Source: Guptibacillus algicola (GTDB taxonomy: Bacteria > Bacillota > Bacilli > Bacillales > Guptibacillaceae). From it: a stretch of DNA of 64,000 nucleotides. Both the position numbers and the translations under genes were made by a program. The stretch lies in NCBI RefSeq assembly GCF_020171805.1, contig NZ_JAIVAF010000003.1:1116001-1180000 (forward strand), in the 5' to 3' direction. The first letter of the stretch is position 1. Every line of letters starts with the position of its first letter. Under the pieces are notes generated by a model that was not told where the DNA came from, made no database searches, and saw only the letters and a list, made by a program, of their open reading frames with translations. Positions 9,489 to 18,289 of the stretch are shown here, in pieces.

Positions 9489-9543
9489 GCAGTCAAACGA
9501 CTGCTTTCAAGCTGTCGAGAAAGTCTCGGCAGCTTTTCTTTTT
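9489..9543 (+). terminator. Double hairpin after mhqD with strong terminator
   Basis: A first hairpin GCAGTC-AAAC-GACTGC (9489-9504) is followed at once by a second: AAGCTGTCGAGA (9509-9520), loop AAG, TCTCGGCAGCTT (9524-9535), then TTCTTTTTTT. The second is the efficient terminator. The first may be the original one, see the repeat entry at 9508-9651. Confidence 0.8.
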
Positions 9544-9651
9544 TTCCTTTAAAATCATTATCATCAAATCCAGTAGGAGTGAATACAGCTGACTCGGGCG
9601 TTCGTCCGCAGGAAAGCAAGCTGTATTCAAACTTCTACGACGCGAGGAGCA
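9508..9651. repeat. Possible decayed copy of the terminator-targeting repeat element
   Basis: This 342-bp gap (9482-9823) holds no convincing gene. At its left, CAAGCTGTCGAGAAAGTC (from 9508) matches the right terminal repeat of the element at 18759-19208 at 14 of 18 positions. In the middle lies an inverted repeat, GTAGGAGTGAATACAGCT (9573-9590) against AGCTGTATTCAAACTTCTAC (9619-9638), with a GC-rich loop related to the A block of the longer element. The whole is flanked by GAGCAGTCAAAYGAC at 9487-9501 and 9652-9666 (14/15 identical). The right end lacks the expected CTACAAACTG, so relationship is tentative. Reading frames that span it are repeat artefacts. Confidence 0.4.
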
Positions 9652-9823
9652 GAGCAGTCAAATGACAATTCTTTTAATTTACAGAGACATTCTCGTTTTA
9701 ATAGGAAAAGTAAGAATCTGAACCTAATAGCCAAAACTACATTCAATAGCAAAAAGAATTATGAAAACCGCTTATACATAGGTAAACTATTGTATGATAG
9801 AAAGATAGAAAAGAGGTAAGAGA

Positions 9824-10594
9824 ATGATATTCACAACTGCTGGCAGACCTACTATCTCCTCTATAAATGAAGCAAAACGCCTTTCAAATTTTTATAGTGG
9901 AACATACATAGATCGTAACAAACGCTCCGTAAAAGATATCATGAAGGATTCACAAGAACCCGTCATCGTCTACGGAAATAATCGACTGTACTTATACGTT
10001 GATAATAGTATTGAACCTATCTTTTTTCACCCTAACTCTGCAATGTTCCGTTGCAAATCACTTGCCAAAGGAATGGCTGACCCTTTTATTGAAGCATGTG
10101 GTCTAGAAGAAGGGATGAGCCTGTTAGATTGTACTGCTGGCCTTGCTTCAGATAGTATTGTAGCTAGCTTCGTAACCGGTGTTAACGGTAGAGTTGAAGC
10201 CTTAGAAGGTTCTTTACTTGCTCTCTTACTTCAAGAAGGATTAGCGAAATGGGATAGCGGGAATGAAGAGATAAATCAAGCGATAAGAAGACTATCTATA
10301 ACGTGGAAGAGGTACGAAGAGGTCTTGCCAACAATTCCAGATAACGCATATGACGTCGTATATTTCGATCCTATGTTTGAGGAGACTATTCTTGAATCTG
10401 ACGGAGTGCAAGGAATTCGGAGAGTTGCGTTATATGATGGTATATCACCTGAAATGGTAACTGAGGCTAAACGGATCGCAAAGAGACGAGTCGTACTTAA
10501 AGACTTTTGGAAAAGTAATCGGTTTGAACAATTACAGTTTCATCAACTAGTTCGCAAAACATCAAAGTTCCATTACGGTATTATCGAATTATAG
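9824..10594 (+). CDS. RsmJ-like class I SAM-dependent methyltransferase
   Basis: A 256-residue methyltransferase. The SAM-binding motif I is SLLDCTAGLASDSIVASF (about residues 100-117) and an acidic loop VEALEGS follows. The catalytic-type motif YFDPMFEE (about 185) resembles the DPMFP motif of the RsmJ 16S rRNA guanine methyltransferase family. B. subtilis YpiP is a similar protein. The substrate is therefore probably RNA, but this is inference. It is followed 11 bp downstream by mug, probably in one transcript. The start is supported by an AAGAGGT ribosome binding site. Confidence 0.72.
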   Translation: MIFTTAGRPTISSINEAKRLSNFYSGTYIDRNKRSVKDIMKDSQEPVIVYGNNRLYLYVDNSIEPIFFHPNSAMFRCKSLAKGMADPFIEACGLEEGMSLLDCTAGLASDSIVASFVTGVNGRVEALEGSLLALLLQEGLAKWDSGNEEINQAIRRLSITWKRYEEVLPTIPDNAYDVVYFDPMFEETILESDGVQGIRRVALYDGISPEMVTEAKRIAKRRVVLKDFWKSNRFEQLQFHQLVRKTSKFHYGIIEL

Positions 10595-10605
10595 GAGGGG
10601 ATTTT

Positions 10606-11097
10606 ATGCTTCCTGACCATTTAGATACAAATTTAAGTATTCTCTTCATTGGATTTAATCCTGGCCTACAATCCGATGAGAGCGGACACCACTATGCCAA
10701 CCCTACAAATAGGTTCTATACCGTTTTACACAAATCAGGATTAACTGATCGGCAGTTACACCCTAGTGAAGATGCTCAATTGTTGCACTATGGGTATGGT
10801 TTGACCAATATCGTTGACAGACCGACGAGAGGTGCAGCTGAATTAACGAAAGAAGATTATCGTAAAGGTAGACAGCGGCTTATCAATAAAATAACGACAT
10901 ATCGACCAAAAGTGAATTGCTTTGTTGGAAAAGGTGTGTATCAGAAGTTTTCAGGTATCACCAGGGTTGACTGGGGCTTTCAAAAAGAAAATCAAGTAGA
11001 AGGGGTGAGGGATTTCGTCGCTCCTTCTACAAGTGGACTTGTAAGAATGAACATAGAAGAGCTTGTCGACATCTATAAAGAGTTGAAGAGATCATAA
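10606..11097 (+). CDS. mug: G/U mismatch-specific DNA glycosylase
   Basis: A 163-residue uracil-DNA glycosylase superfamily member of the Mug/TDG type. Motif A is GFNPGLQS with Asn18 in the position of the catalytic Asn of E. coli Mug. ANPTNRFY follows, and the DNA-intercalating loop region APSTSGLVRMN is near the C-terminus. It removes uracil or thymine from mismatches with guanine. AGGAGG is well placed before the ATG. The gene ends at a strong terminator facing the convergent VWA gene. Confidence 0.85.
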   Translation: MLPDHLDTNLSILFIGFNPGLQSDESGHHYANPTNRFYTVLHKSGLTDRQLHPSEDAQLLHYGYGLTNIVDRPTRGAAELTKEDYRKGRQRLINKITTYRPKVNCFVGKGVYQKFSGITRVDWGFQKENQVEGVRDFVAPSTSGLVRMNIEELVDIYKELKRS

Positions 11098-11127
11098 AAA
11101 AACGCGTCCATTAAGGGCGCGTTTTTT
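11096..11127. terminator. Bidirectional terminator between mug and the VWA gene
   Basis: AAAAAACGCG and CGCGTTTTTT arms around a GTCCATTAAGGG-type loop sit between two convergent 3' ends, with A-tract and T-tract on opposite sides so that both strands can use it. Confidence 0.85.
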
Positions 11128-11129
11128 CG

Positions 11130-13013
11130 TTAGGCAAATCGGATTAACAACCTCTTCAAGAGCGGAGTGAGGTATGCAGGGATTTCCTGTGCTGATGGAA
11201 TAACTAGGCTTTGTGTACCGTAGATGTTTTTCATCGTGCTGATTTCTTTATCTTGTGGTTCACCGTTCGAGAGAAACACCCCGATTACTTCTATTCCTTG
11301 CTTCCTCGTGTTGTTAACTGCTTCATGAGTATCGATGATTCCATTCTCACTATAATCGTAAGCTGACGGTTCTCCGTCTGTGAAAACGATGAGGATCTTA
11401 TTCTTTTCATTACGATTTTGCAGTTCTTGTGCAACTTTACGAATAGCATATCCATCGCGATTATCTTCTTCAGGTTCAAGCTGCATGATTCTAGGACCCT
11501 CGTTTGGAAGGGTAGAACGGTTGTAATCGATCACATTGAAAAGGGTGTTCGGCTGTTCATCGGCATCTGCTTCAAAAGCATCTTCATAAAAACCAGTAAT
11601 AGAATGCTTAATATCAAGACCCTTTAACGTTTCATGGAATAATGTAATGCCAAGTCGCGTTTCTTCCATTTTGTCATACATCGATGCCGAACAATCGACT
11701 AATAGCGAAAATGTTACGTCAAGTTTTGTACTAGGTGCATTTTTCTTATAGAATAACCTAGGATTTTCATCTGTTATTAGCCTAAGAAGTTTTCGGTTCA
11801 AGCGCCCGAAATGCAGATCGCTTCTAGGCGCGATTTGTTTCTGCTCGATTGTTTTTTGAATAGCGCTCCGTAAAGACTTTTCTGCATATTGAATCTCCCC
11901 TTTTGCAGTTCGATATTCACTTTTTTCTGTTTCAGTAGGTTTCTCAGCAGATTTTTGTAGTTCTTTAACAAACCTGTTTGCTTCTCCGAGCGGCGCATCT
12001 TTTGAAGAAGATGAAGCAGTATCTTTGTTTTTTAGGATTTCTTCCTCATCGAACTGACTTCCTTCAGATTGCTTTGAAGCTCCTTGCACACTTACGAAGG
12101 CTTGGTCACCCGATTCTTCTTTTCGCTCACCTTCACCGATTAAGTCTGATTTCGCACCTTCTTCTAAATCAAACTGAAGGAAGTTAGAACCTTCTTGCTC
12201 TTGCTCTTCATGCCATGTATTCATTTCTTCATCATATGTTTCTTTTTCTTCATTATCGCTAGTTTCTAATGTATCTTCACTTTTAAGCTCTGGCACTTCC
12301 TCGTCTTCACTTACAAGTTGAGCTTTAGAAGATGTTCCATACATCGTCACATACTCAGTGGTCATATCGTTTAAGTTCTCATCTAGCTCATTCGAAAACA
12401 GTGTCGCAATCGTTGCAATATCAACTGTGCTGTTTGCTTTCTTCACTTCAGAAATCATATGCCTTATGTTCGGCTTATAGGGCGATAAGCGCTCAATCAA
12501 CGCTACTGGTTTTCCGATTGCTTGAAGGTAAATCGCACAAAAGAGAGCATCGAGATCTTGTTGCTGACGGACGTGAACTTCCATTCTAGCTCTGAAGCGT
12601 TTCTGGAACAGACGCTTTCTCGTTTCAAACGCATAAGCAGTTCCAGGTCTTTTTTGAATACAAATCGATTCTAGACGGATATCTTCTAGAAGTGAAAACA
12701 GCTGTTTTCGAAATAATGCATTCGTCGCATTTGTAAGTTTCGAAAGATAGCGGTCAACTTCATCATAATTTGTATGATGGACATTCCCGAGAGAGCGTAA
12801 ATACACATCACTTTTCATACCATCAAATTGTGAACCGTCAAAAATATCGTTCCAATAATGGCTCACAGTCACTAAGCTTTCTTCGGGTCTATAATAGGAA
12901 TGAAAAGCGAACTGCACTTCAATTTCGCTGTTACTTAAGGTTTCAGCAAGGTCAGACAGAGAAAGGTGTAAGAAGGGATCCGTCTGATTCTCAGCAAAAT
13001 TTAGAAACTTCAT
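11130..13013 (-). CDS. yojO: VWA-domain protein (YojO/CobT-NorD-like)
   Basis: A 627-residue protein. The N-terminal helical region (1-230) is followed by a highly acidic, low-complexity linker (about 230-350, many Glu/Asp/Ser). The C-terminal von Willebrand factor A domain has the MIDAS metal site DCSASMYDK (about residue 440) and a later FTDGEPSAYD. The family works with a MoxR AAA+ ATPase as a chaperone or metal-insertion machine. Its start abuts the stop of the upstream MoxR gene (TAAATG), so the two are translationally coupled. The pair corresponds to B. subtilis yojN-yojO by domain order and neighbourhood. The older label of nitric oxide reductase accessory protein is not supported: there is no nor operon here. 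Confidence 0.75.
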   Translation of the reverse strand: MKFLNFAENQTDPFLHLSLSDLAETLSNSEIEVQFAFHSYYRPEESLVTVSHYWNDIFDGSQFDGMKSDVYLRSLGNVHHTNYDEVDRYLSKLTNATNALFRKQLFSLLEDIRLESICIQKRPGTAYAFETRKRLFQKRFRARMEVHVRQQQDLDALFCAIYLQAIGKPVALIERLSPYKPNIRHMISEVKKANSTVDIATIATLFSNELDENLNDMTTEYVTMYGTSSKAQLVSEDEEVPELKSEDTLETSDNEEKETYDEEMNTWHEEQEQEGSNFLQFDLEEGAKSDLIGEGERKEESGDQAFVSVQGASKQSEGSQFDEEEILKNKDTASSSSKDAPLGEANRFVKELQKSAEKPTETEKSEYRTAKGEIQYAEKSLRSAIQKTIEQKQIAPRSDLHFGRLNRKLLRLITDENPRLFYKKNAPSTKLDVTFSLLVDCSASMYDKMEETRLGITLFHETLKGLDIKHSITGFYEDAFEADADEQPNTLFNVIDYNRSTLPNEGPRIMQLEPEEDNRDGYAIRKVAQELQNRNEKNKILIVFTDGEPSAYDYSENGIIDTHEAVNNTRKQGIEVIGVFLSNGEPQDKEISTMKNIYGTQSLVIPSAQEIPAYLTPLLKRLLIRFA

Positions 13014-13919
13014 TTATGCTGTCTCCTGATATCGGCCAAAAATGGTTTCCGCAATATTTTCAACTGCTGCTTTTTCACGCTCATCTTCAAGTTTATCTGT
13101 AATTGCTCGTTTGATGGCACGTCTCGGCTCCATATAGGTCGTAAGGTCACACGCATCGAGAAGAGAACGAGTTGAGGCCGCTTCTTCTGATACTTGCCCA
13201 TCTTTTACTTTAGATTGTAAATCAGTTGATAATGTTACAAATTGATCCAGTAGGTTTGAATCAGAAAGTAAAGACTGGTCATGTAACATTTCTTTTAGAG
13301 CATTACCCTCTAAATAAGGAACCTCGATAACGATGAATCGATTTTTTAGCGCCTCATTAAGTGGAGCAGTACCGATGTAACCTTCATTGATGGCAGCGAT
13401 AACACCAAAATTTTCTTTTGCTCGAACCGTCTCACCAGTAAATGGATTTAACACCATTCGTCTATAATCAAGCACTCCATTCAAAATAGGAAGAGTTTCT
13501 GCTTTTGCAGTATTGATTTCATCGATATAGAGAAGCTGGCCTTTCTTCATAGCATTCTCAACTGGACCAGGTACAAACGTAATGTGAGCATTGTTGTTAT
13601 CATCGTAAGACAACGTTTTATAACCAAGAAGAGCTTCTGCATCAAGATCAACTGAACAGTTGATCGAGTACATTGGTTGGTTAAACATGTAGCTGATAAG
13701 CTCAGCAAGTTTTGTTTTACCAGCGCCAGTAGGTCCTTTCAACAGTACATTTTTACCTAAGATTAAGGCAGTCACTGCATCTTTTATAATGGAGGAGTCT
13801 GGCGCAGTATATCCTTTTGATCCTATTAAATACTGATCTGCATCATTTAGCTCATTTTGTCTTTTTTCAATACGTTCTTTAATTTCTATTGGGATATTAT
13901 AATGATCGCTTACTTTCAT
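13014..13919 (-). CDS. yojN: MoxR-family AAA+ ATPase (YojN-like)
   Basis: A 301-residue AAA+ ATPase with Walker A GPTGAGKTKL, Walker B LLYIDEINTA, sensor 1 FGVIAAINEGY and an arginine-finger-type segment LKNRFIVIEV. The start at 13919 (MKVSDHYN) is chosen because GGAGGT lies 7 bp upstream; an in-frame ATG at 13943 lacks this. It precedes the VWA protein gene without a gap. MoxR/VWA pairs remodel or load partner proteins; the client here is unknown. It diverges from yojF-bshB2, matching the B. subtilis yoj neighbourhood. Confidence 0.8.
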   Translation of the reverse strand: MKVSDHYNIPIEIKERIEKRQNELNDADQYLIGSKGYTAPDSSIIKDAVTALILGKNVLLKGPTGAGKTKLAELISYMFNQPMYSINCSVDLDAEALLGYKTLSYDDNNNAHITFVPGPVENAMKKGQLLYIDEINTAKAETLPILNGVLDYRRMVLNPFTGETVRAKENFGVIAAINEGYIGTAPLNEALKNRFIVIEVPYLEGNALKEMLHDQSLLSDSNLLDQFVTLSTDLQSKVKDGQVSEEAASTRSLLDACDLTTYMEPRRAIKRAITDKLEDEREKAAVENIAETIFGRYQETA

Positions 13920-14030
13920 ATTTGTTACCTCCAGGTTACTCATAATCTCTTACATTCAACAGTTAACTATAACGGAACAAAACCTTTCTTGTCTAATCAC
14001 AACTTCTCAAAGTGACGAGGTTTGTATTGT

Positions 14031-14059
14031 TTTACCGTACAGGGGAGATAAGCTATACT
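14031..14059 (+). promoter_or_regulatory. Likely yojF-bshB2 promoter
   Basis: TTTACC (14031-14036) and TATACT (14054-14059) with a 17-bp spacer lie 38 bp before the yojF ATG. Confidence 0.5.
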
Positions 14060-14097
14060 AGTTTTAGTTAATCTGCCTTAAAAAAGGAGTAAATATC

Positions 14098-14442
14098 ATG
14101 AAGGCAATCCAAAAAGAAAACGTTCAAGAATTACTAGAAAGTTTCGAGAATCAAAAAGTGTATCTCCATCTTGAAACGACAAGTGGAGCTTATGCAGCAC
14201 AAAATAAGGAAAAGCTTTCTGTTGGAGCTTATATACGAAATGGTTCAGTGCGCTTTACTAATGTAAAAATAGCAGGCGCAGGCCCGTTTCGAATCGGGTT
14301 TAAATTAGAGGAAGGTTGGATGTATGCCGAGGGGCTTACAGACTATGTGCTCGATGATAAGAGAAGATTACTGATGGCTGGTCATGATGATAGCGGACGC
14401 TTAGCCATCGCTGTACAATTAAGTCATACACCATTTGAATAA
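14098..14442 (+). CDS. yojF: YojF-family protein (DUF1806)
   Basis: A 114-residue protein of the YojF/DUF1806 family. It has conserved stretches VYLHLETTSGAYA, GAYIRNG and an alternating beta-strand pattern with no membrane segment. Its biochemical role is unknown. It lies directly upstream of the bacillithiol deacetylase bshB2 in one transcript (13 bp gap), as yojF and yojG do in B. subtilis, so a link with bacillithiol or with small-molecule deacetylation is a reasonable but unproved guess. The ATG is preceded by AAAAAGGAG. Confidence 0.75.
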   Translation: MKAIQKENVQELLESFENQKVYLHLETTSGAYAAQNKEKLSVGAYIRNGSVRFTNVKIAGAGPFRIGFKLEEGWMYAEGLTDYVLDDKRRLLMAGHDDSGRLAIAVQLSHTPFE

Positions 14443-14455
14443 GGGGGAAGAGTAT

Positions 14456-15121
14456 ATGGAAAAACATGTGTTAGTCATATTCCCTCACCCTGATGATGAA
14501 GCATTTGGGACAGCGGGAGTCATGACGAAGTTTATTAAAGATGGGGTGCCTGTGACCTATGCATGTGCGACCCTCGGTGAAATGGGAAGAAACATGGGAA
14601 ATCCATTTTTCGCAACAAGAGAAACGCTTCCAGAAGTAAGAAAAGAGGAGCTTCTAAATGCCTGTAAAGCAATGGGTGTAGAAGATCTTCGCATGCTTGG
14701 CTTCCGCGACAAGACGCTCGAGTTCGAAGATTCTGAGCTGCTCGTGTCTACGATAGGAGGATTGATTGATGAACTCAAGCCTTCATTGATCATCACGTTT
14801 TATCCAGGGCATGGTATCCACCCTGATCATGATGCATGTGCTCATGCGGTTGTAGAAGCTGTGAAGCGTATCCCTTCTAATAATCGTCCAACTGTATACG
14901 GTTTACCAATTACTCCTGACAGAGAGGAAGTATTGGGTAAGCCGGATCGCGTCTATGACGTTACGGATGTAATGGAAACGAAAATTAAAACCATCGAGGC
15001 ACACCGTTCTCAAACAGAGGCGATGGTACCAAGGTTAAAGGATGGAACCCTCGATTTAAATTCAGATATGTTAAAGTTTATTAAGCAAGAATCTTTCTGG
15101 ATTTATCCTTTCACACAATAA
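14456..15121 (+). CDS. bshB2: Bacillithiol biosynthesis deacetylase BshB2
   Basis: A 221-residue LmbE/PIG-L family zinc deacetylase that removes acetyl from GlcNAc-malate in bacillithiol synthesis. The zinc site is PHPDDEAFGTAG near the N-terminus plus HPDHDACAHAVVEA further on. The ATG at 14456 is used because GGGGGAAG precedes it; the in-frame ATG at 14435 lies inside yojF and lacks a site. The neighbour yojF supports orthology to YojG/BshB2 rather than BshB1. Confidence 0.85.
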   Translation: MEKHVLVIFPHPDDEAFGTAGVMTKFIKDGVPVTYACATLGEMGRNMGNPFFATRETLPEVRKEELLNACKAMGVEDLRMLGFRDKTLEFEDSELLVSTIGGLIDELKPSLIITFYPGHGIHPDHDACAHAVVEAVKRIPSNNRPTVYGLPITPDREEVLGKPDRVYDVTDVMETKIKTIEAHRSQTEAMVPRLKDGTLDLNSDMLKFIKQESFWIYPFTQ

Positions 15122-15204
15122 GTTCAACAGCGTTCATATCTATTCATGACTGAACATGTTATAATACGCTGTATATTAATTATAGATGGAGGAATACGAC
15201 CTAA

Positions 15205-16824
15205 ATGATTAACGTTACTGATGTTAGCTTACGGTATGGTGATCGTAAGCTTTTTGAAGATGTAAATATTAAATTCACTCCGGGCAACTGCTACGGATTG
15301 ATCGGAGCAAATGGTGCTGGTAAATCAACTTTCCTTAAAATCCTATCTGGTGAAGTAGAACCTCAGACTGGTGACGTAAGTATGGGGAAAGACGAGCGTC
15401 TTGCTGTCTTAAAGCAGAACCACTTTGAGTATGAAGAGTATGAAGTACTTGATGCGGTTATTATGGGACATGCTCGTTTGTATGAAGTAATGAAAGAAAA
15501 GAACGAAATTTATATGAAAGAAGACTTTTCTGATGAAGACGGCATGAAAGCTGCAGAGCTTGAAGGTGAATTTGCTGACCTTAACGGTTGGGAAGCGGAA
15601 TCTGATGCAGCAGTATTGCTTACAGGACTTGGAATCACAGAAGAGCTTCACCAAAAGAAACTAGCTGACCTGCCTGGTTCTGAAAAGGTAAAAGTCTTGC
15701 TTGCACAAGCATTGTTTGGTTCACCTGACATACTTTTACTAGATGAGCCTACAAACAACCTTGATCTTAAAGCAATTCAATGGCTAGAAGAATTCTTGAT
15801 CAATTTCGAAAATACAGTAATCGTAGTATCCCATGACCGTCACTTCCTAAACAAAGTTTGTACGCACATGGCAGATCTTGACTTTGGTAAGATCCAAATC
15901 TACGTAGGTAACTATGATTTCTGGTATGAATCAAGTCAGCTTGCTCGTAAGATGAAAGAAGATCAGAACAAGAAGAAAGAAGAGAAGATTAAAGAACTTC
16001 AAGCCTTCGTAGCCAGATTTAGTGCGAACGCATCTAAATCGAAACAGGCGACATCACGTAAAAAGTCTTTGGAAAAAATCACATTAGATGATATTAGACC
16101 ATCTTCTCGTAAATATCCTTACGTATCCTTTACTCCTAACCGTGAAATCGGAAACGACCTTCTTGTTGTCGATGGACTAACAAAAACGATCGATGGTGTA
16201 AAAGTACTAAACAACGTAAGTTTCAGACTTAACAAAGACGACAAAGTTGCATTAGTCGGTAGAGATGAAATTGCGAATACCGTCTTGATGAAAATTTTGA
16301 TGGGTGAGATGGAAGCAGATAGCGGAACGTACAAATGGGGTATTACAACATCTCAAGCATACTTCCCGAAAGATAACTCTGACTACTTTGAAGGACAGGA
16401 CTTGAATCTAGTTGAATGGCTCAGACAATATTCTCCTGAAGATCAGACCGAAAGCTTCCTACGTGGATTCCTTGGTAGAATGCTATTCTCTGGTGAAGAA
16501 GTGCATAAGAAAGCTAGCGTCCTTTCAGGGGGAGAAAAAGTTCGTTGTATGCTTTCAAAAATGATGCTGAGCGGATCTAACGTTCTTCTACTTGACGATC
16601 CAACAAACCACCTTGATCTTGAATCGATCACGGCACTGAACAACGGTCTTATCAACTTTAAAGGATCTATACTCTTTACAAGTCATGACCATCAGTTTGT
16701 TCAAACGATTGCGAATAGAGTGATCGAAATTACTCCAAATGGTGTTATCGACAAAGAATCAACTTACGATGAATACCTTGAAGATGAAGCTCTACAAGCA
16801 AAAGCACAAGAAATGTATAACTAA
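15205..16824 (+). CDS. ABC-F family ATPase (YkpA/YbiT-like)
   Basis: A 539-residue soluble protein with two ATP-binding cassettes and no membrane segments, the layout of ABC-F ribosome-associated factors. Cassette 1 has Walker A IGANGAGKST, signature LPGSEKVKV and Walker B ILLLDEPTNNLDL. A charged linker (about 245-300, rich in Lys/Glu) follows. Cassette 2 has a degenerate P-loop, ALVGRDEIANTVL, without the GK[ST] lysine; its signature LSGGEKVRC is normal, and Walker B reads LLLDDPTNHLDL with Asp in place of the catalytic Glu. I believe similar changes occur in the YkpA subfamily, so this is probably not damage. An extended -10 (TGTTATAAT at 15157-15165) precedes it. Confidence 0.85.
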   Translation: MINVTDVSLRYGDRKLFEDVNIKFTPGNCYGLIGANGAGKSTFLKILSGEVEPQTGDVSMGKDERLAVLKQNHFEYEEYEVLDAVIMGHARLYEVMKEKNEIYMKEDFSDEDGMKAAELEGEFADLNGWEAESDAAVLLTGLGITEELHQKKLADLPGSEKVKVLLAQALFGSPDILLLDEPTNNLDLKAIQWLEEFLINFENTVIVVSHDRHFLNKVCTHMADLDFGKIQIYVGNYDFWYESSQLARKMKEDQNKKKEEKIKELQAFVARFSANASKSKQATSRKKSLEKITLDDIRPSSRKYPYVSFTPNREIGNDLLVVDGLTKTIDGVKVLNNVSFRLNKDDKVALVGRDEIANTVLMKILMGEMEADSGTYKWGITTSQAYFPKDNSDYFEGQDLNLVEWLRQYSPEDQTESFLRGFLGRMLFSGEEVHKKASVLSGGEKVRCMLSKMMLSGSNVLLLDDPTNHLDLESITALNNGLINFKGSILFTSHDHQFVQTIANRVIEITPNGVIDKESTYDEYLEDEALQAKAQEMYN

Positions 16825-16829
16825 ACAAC

Positions 16830-16862
16830 AATGGGTCCCGTATCATACGGGGCCCATTTTCT
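16830..16862. terminator. Shared terminator overlapping the end of the MATE gene
   Basis: ATGGGTCCCGTA-TCA-TACGGGGCCCAT followed by TTTT (plus strand). The last codons of the convergent MATE gene, including its stop (16843-16845), lie inside the stem-loop, so one hairpin ends both transcripts. Confidence 0.85.
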
Positions 16863-18210
16863 TTGTAAAAGCTTTTTTATTTTGTAAATGACGTAATCGT
16901 AAGAACAGGGTGATGGCAGCAACTAGAAGTCCAGTACTCAATCCGATCCAATACCCATAAGGACCAAAGGAAGTGTATTGAGCAAGTAAATAACCAGAAG
17001 GAAGTCCAATAATCCAATAGGAGATGAGGCTCATTAAAAGGGTTATATTCACATCTTTGTATCCTCTTAAAGCTCCTTGAATTGGTGCTGCAATCGCATC
17101 AGATAGTTGGAAGAAAACAGCGTAGATCAGGAAGATTTTAATTAGATCGAAAACTGTTTCGTCGCTGGTATACCAGCCTGCGATATCATCGTTAAAGAAG
17201 AATAATATGAATGCTGAAAGTAATGCCATTCCTACTGCAAAGCCAATACCGATATAACTATATTGCTTTGCATCAAGGTACCTTTTTCCTCCTACTTCGA
17301 AGCCAACCGCAATCGTTAATGCCATCGAAATACTTAAAGGAATCATGTAAAGCAGTGATGCAAAGTTAATAGCAGCCTGGTGTGCTGCAATCGTTTCAGT
17401 CGAAAAAGCACTCATCAAAAGAGTGACAGCTGCAAAGATACTAACTTCAAAAAAGATAGAAAACCCGATTGGAACACCGATGTGTAATTGCTCAACCCAT
17501 GTTTTGATCGAAATGCCATACCAATGCTTGAATAATGCAAATGTACGAAATGGCCTCACTTTTAGGATGAAAAATAACGTAATCACCAGAATAAACCAGT
17601 AGGTGATCGCAGAGGCGTAACCGGCTCCAATTCCCCCGAGTTCCGGAAAACCGAACTTACCAAAGATAAGTACGTAGTTGAAAAAGATATTGATGGGAAG
17701 TGACATAAGGGTAATAAACATGGTCGTGCGTGTCTGCCCGAGTGCATCGATAAAGCTTCGAAATACTGAATAAATAAAAAGAGGGAGAATACCAAATGAT
17801 AGTCCGATTAAGTAACCTTTCGCAACCTCACGAACATGATCATTTAGTTCCATCATCGAAAGGATCGGATTTAGTAGAAGACTTCCACCTATTAGAATAA
17901 GGACGGAAAGTGCAACAGATAAATATATCCCTTGTAATACTGAAAAGGAGACACGTTCTTCTTGTTTTGCTCCAATATATTGCGAGACGATAGGTGTGAT
18001 TGCAAGAAGTATTCCACTTAACCCTGTAAAAACAGGTACCCACAGACTCGAGCCGATCGCTACACCAGCAAGATCGCCCGCTCCTGCTCTACCACTCATT
18101 ATCGTGTCGAAGAAATTCATAGAATATAAGCCAAGTTGTGTAATTAAGATAGGATACAAAACAGTGATCAATAGTTTTAATTTCTCACTGAGTGTTTGTG
18201 TAGGGTACAT
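16843..18210 (-). CDS. MATE family efflux transporter (YojI-like)
   Basis: A 455-residue integral membrane protein with about 12 hydrophobic segments in two homologous halves. Typical MATE signatures are present: YPILITQLGLYSMNFFDTIMSGR near the N-terminus, and ETIAAHQAAINFASLLYMIPLSIS at the start of the second half. Members export drugs or metabolites in exchange for Na+ or H+. B. subtilis encodes a MATE protein (YojI) in the same yoj neighbourhood. It is convergent with the ABC-F gene. The start ATG at 18210 is preceded by TTAGGATG. The substrate is not predictable. Confidence 0.85.
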   Translation of the reverse strand: MYPTQTLSEKLKLLITVLYPILITQLGLYSMNFFDTIMSGRAGAGDLAGVAIGSSLWVPVFTGLSGILLAITPIVSQYIGAKQEERVSFSVLQGIYLSVALSVLILIGGSLLLNPILSMMELNDHVREVAKGYLIGLSFGILPLFIYSVFRSFIDALGQTRTTMFITLMSLPINIFFNYVLIFGKFGFPELGGIGAGYASAITYWFILVITLFFILKVRPFRTFALFKHWYGISIKTWVEQLHIGVPIGFSIFFEVSIFAAVTLLMSAFSTETIAAHQAAINFASLLYMIPLSISMALTIAVGFEVGGKRYLDAKQYSYIGIGFAVGMALLSAFILFFFNDDIAGWYTSDETVFDLIKIFLIYAVFFQLSDAIAAPIQGALRGYKDVNITLLMSLISYWIIGLPSGYLLAQYTSFGPYGYWIGLSTGLLVAAITLFLRLRHLQNKKAFTKKMGPV

Positions 18211-18289
18211 GTGAAAACATCCTAACTGTCTGTATTAGTTAACAGAAAAAATTATAGCATATCCATAGAAAGAATCAGTGTAGAAATGG

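Noticed and set aside
9428-9665. Overlapping 63- and 72-residue frames after mhqD
   Set aside because: They run through the terminator and hairpin repeat on both strands and overlap the mhqD 3' end; no translation signals.
12332-13102. Several plus-strand frames of 66-110 residues opposite the VWA/MoxR genes
   Set aside because: They are antisense shadows of long, well-supported minus-strand genes with clear domains and coupled starts.
13014-13919. Nitric oxide reductase accessory label for the MoxR/VWA pair
   Set aside because: No norB/norC-type genes are present, and MoxR/VWA pairs occur in many contexts; kept as YojN/YojO-like only.
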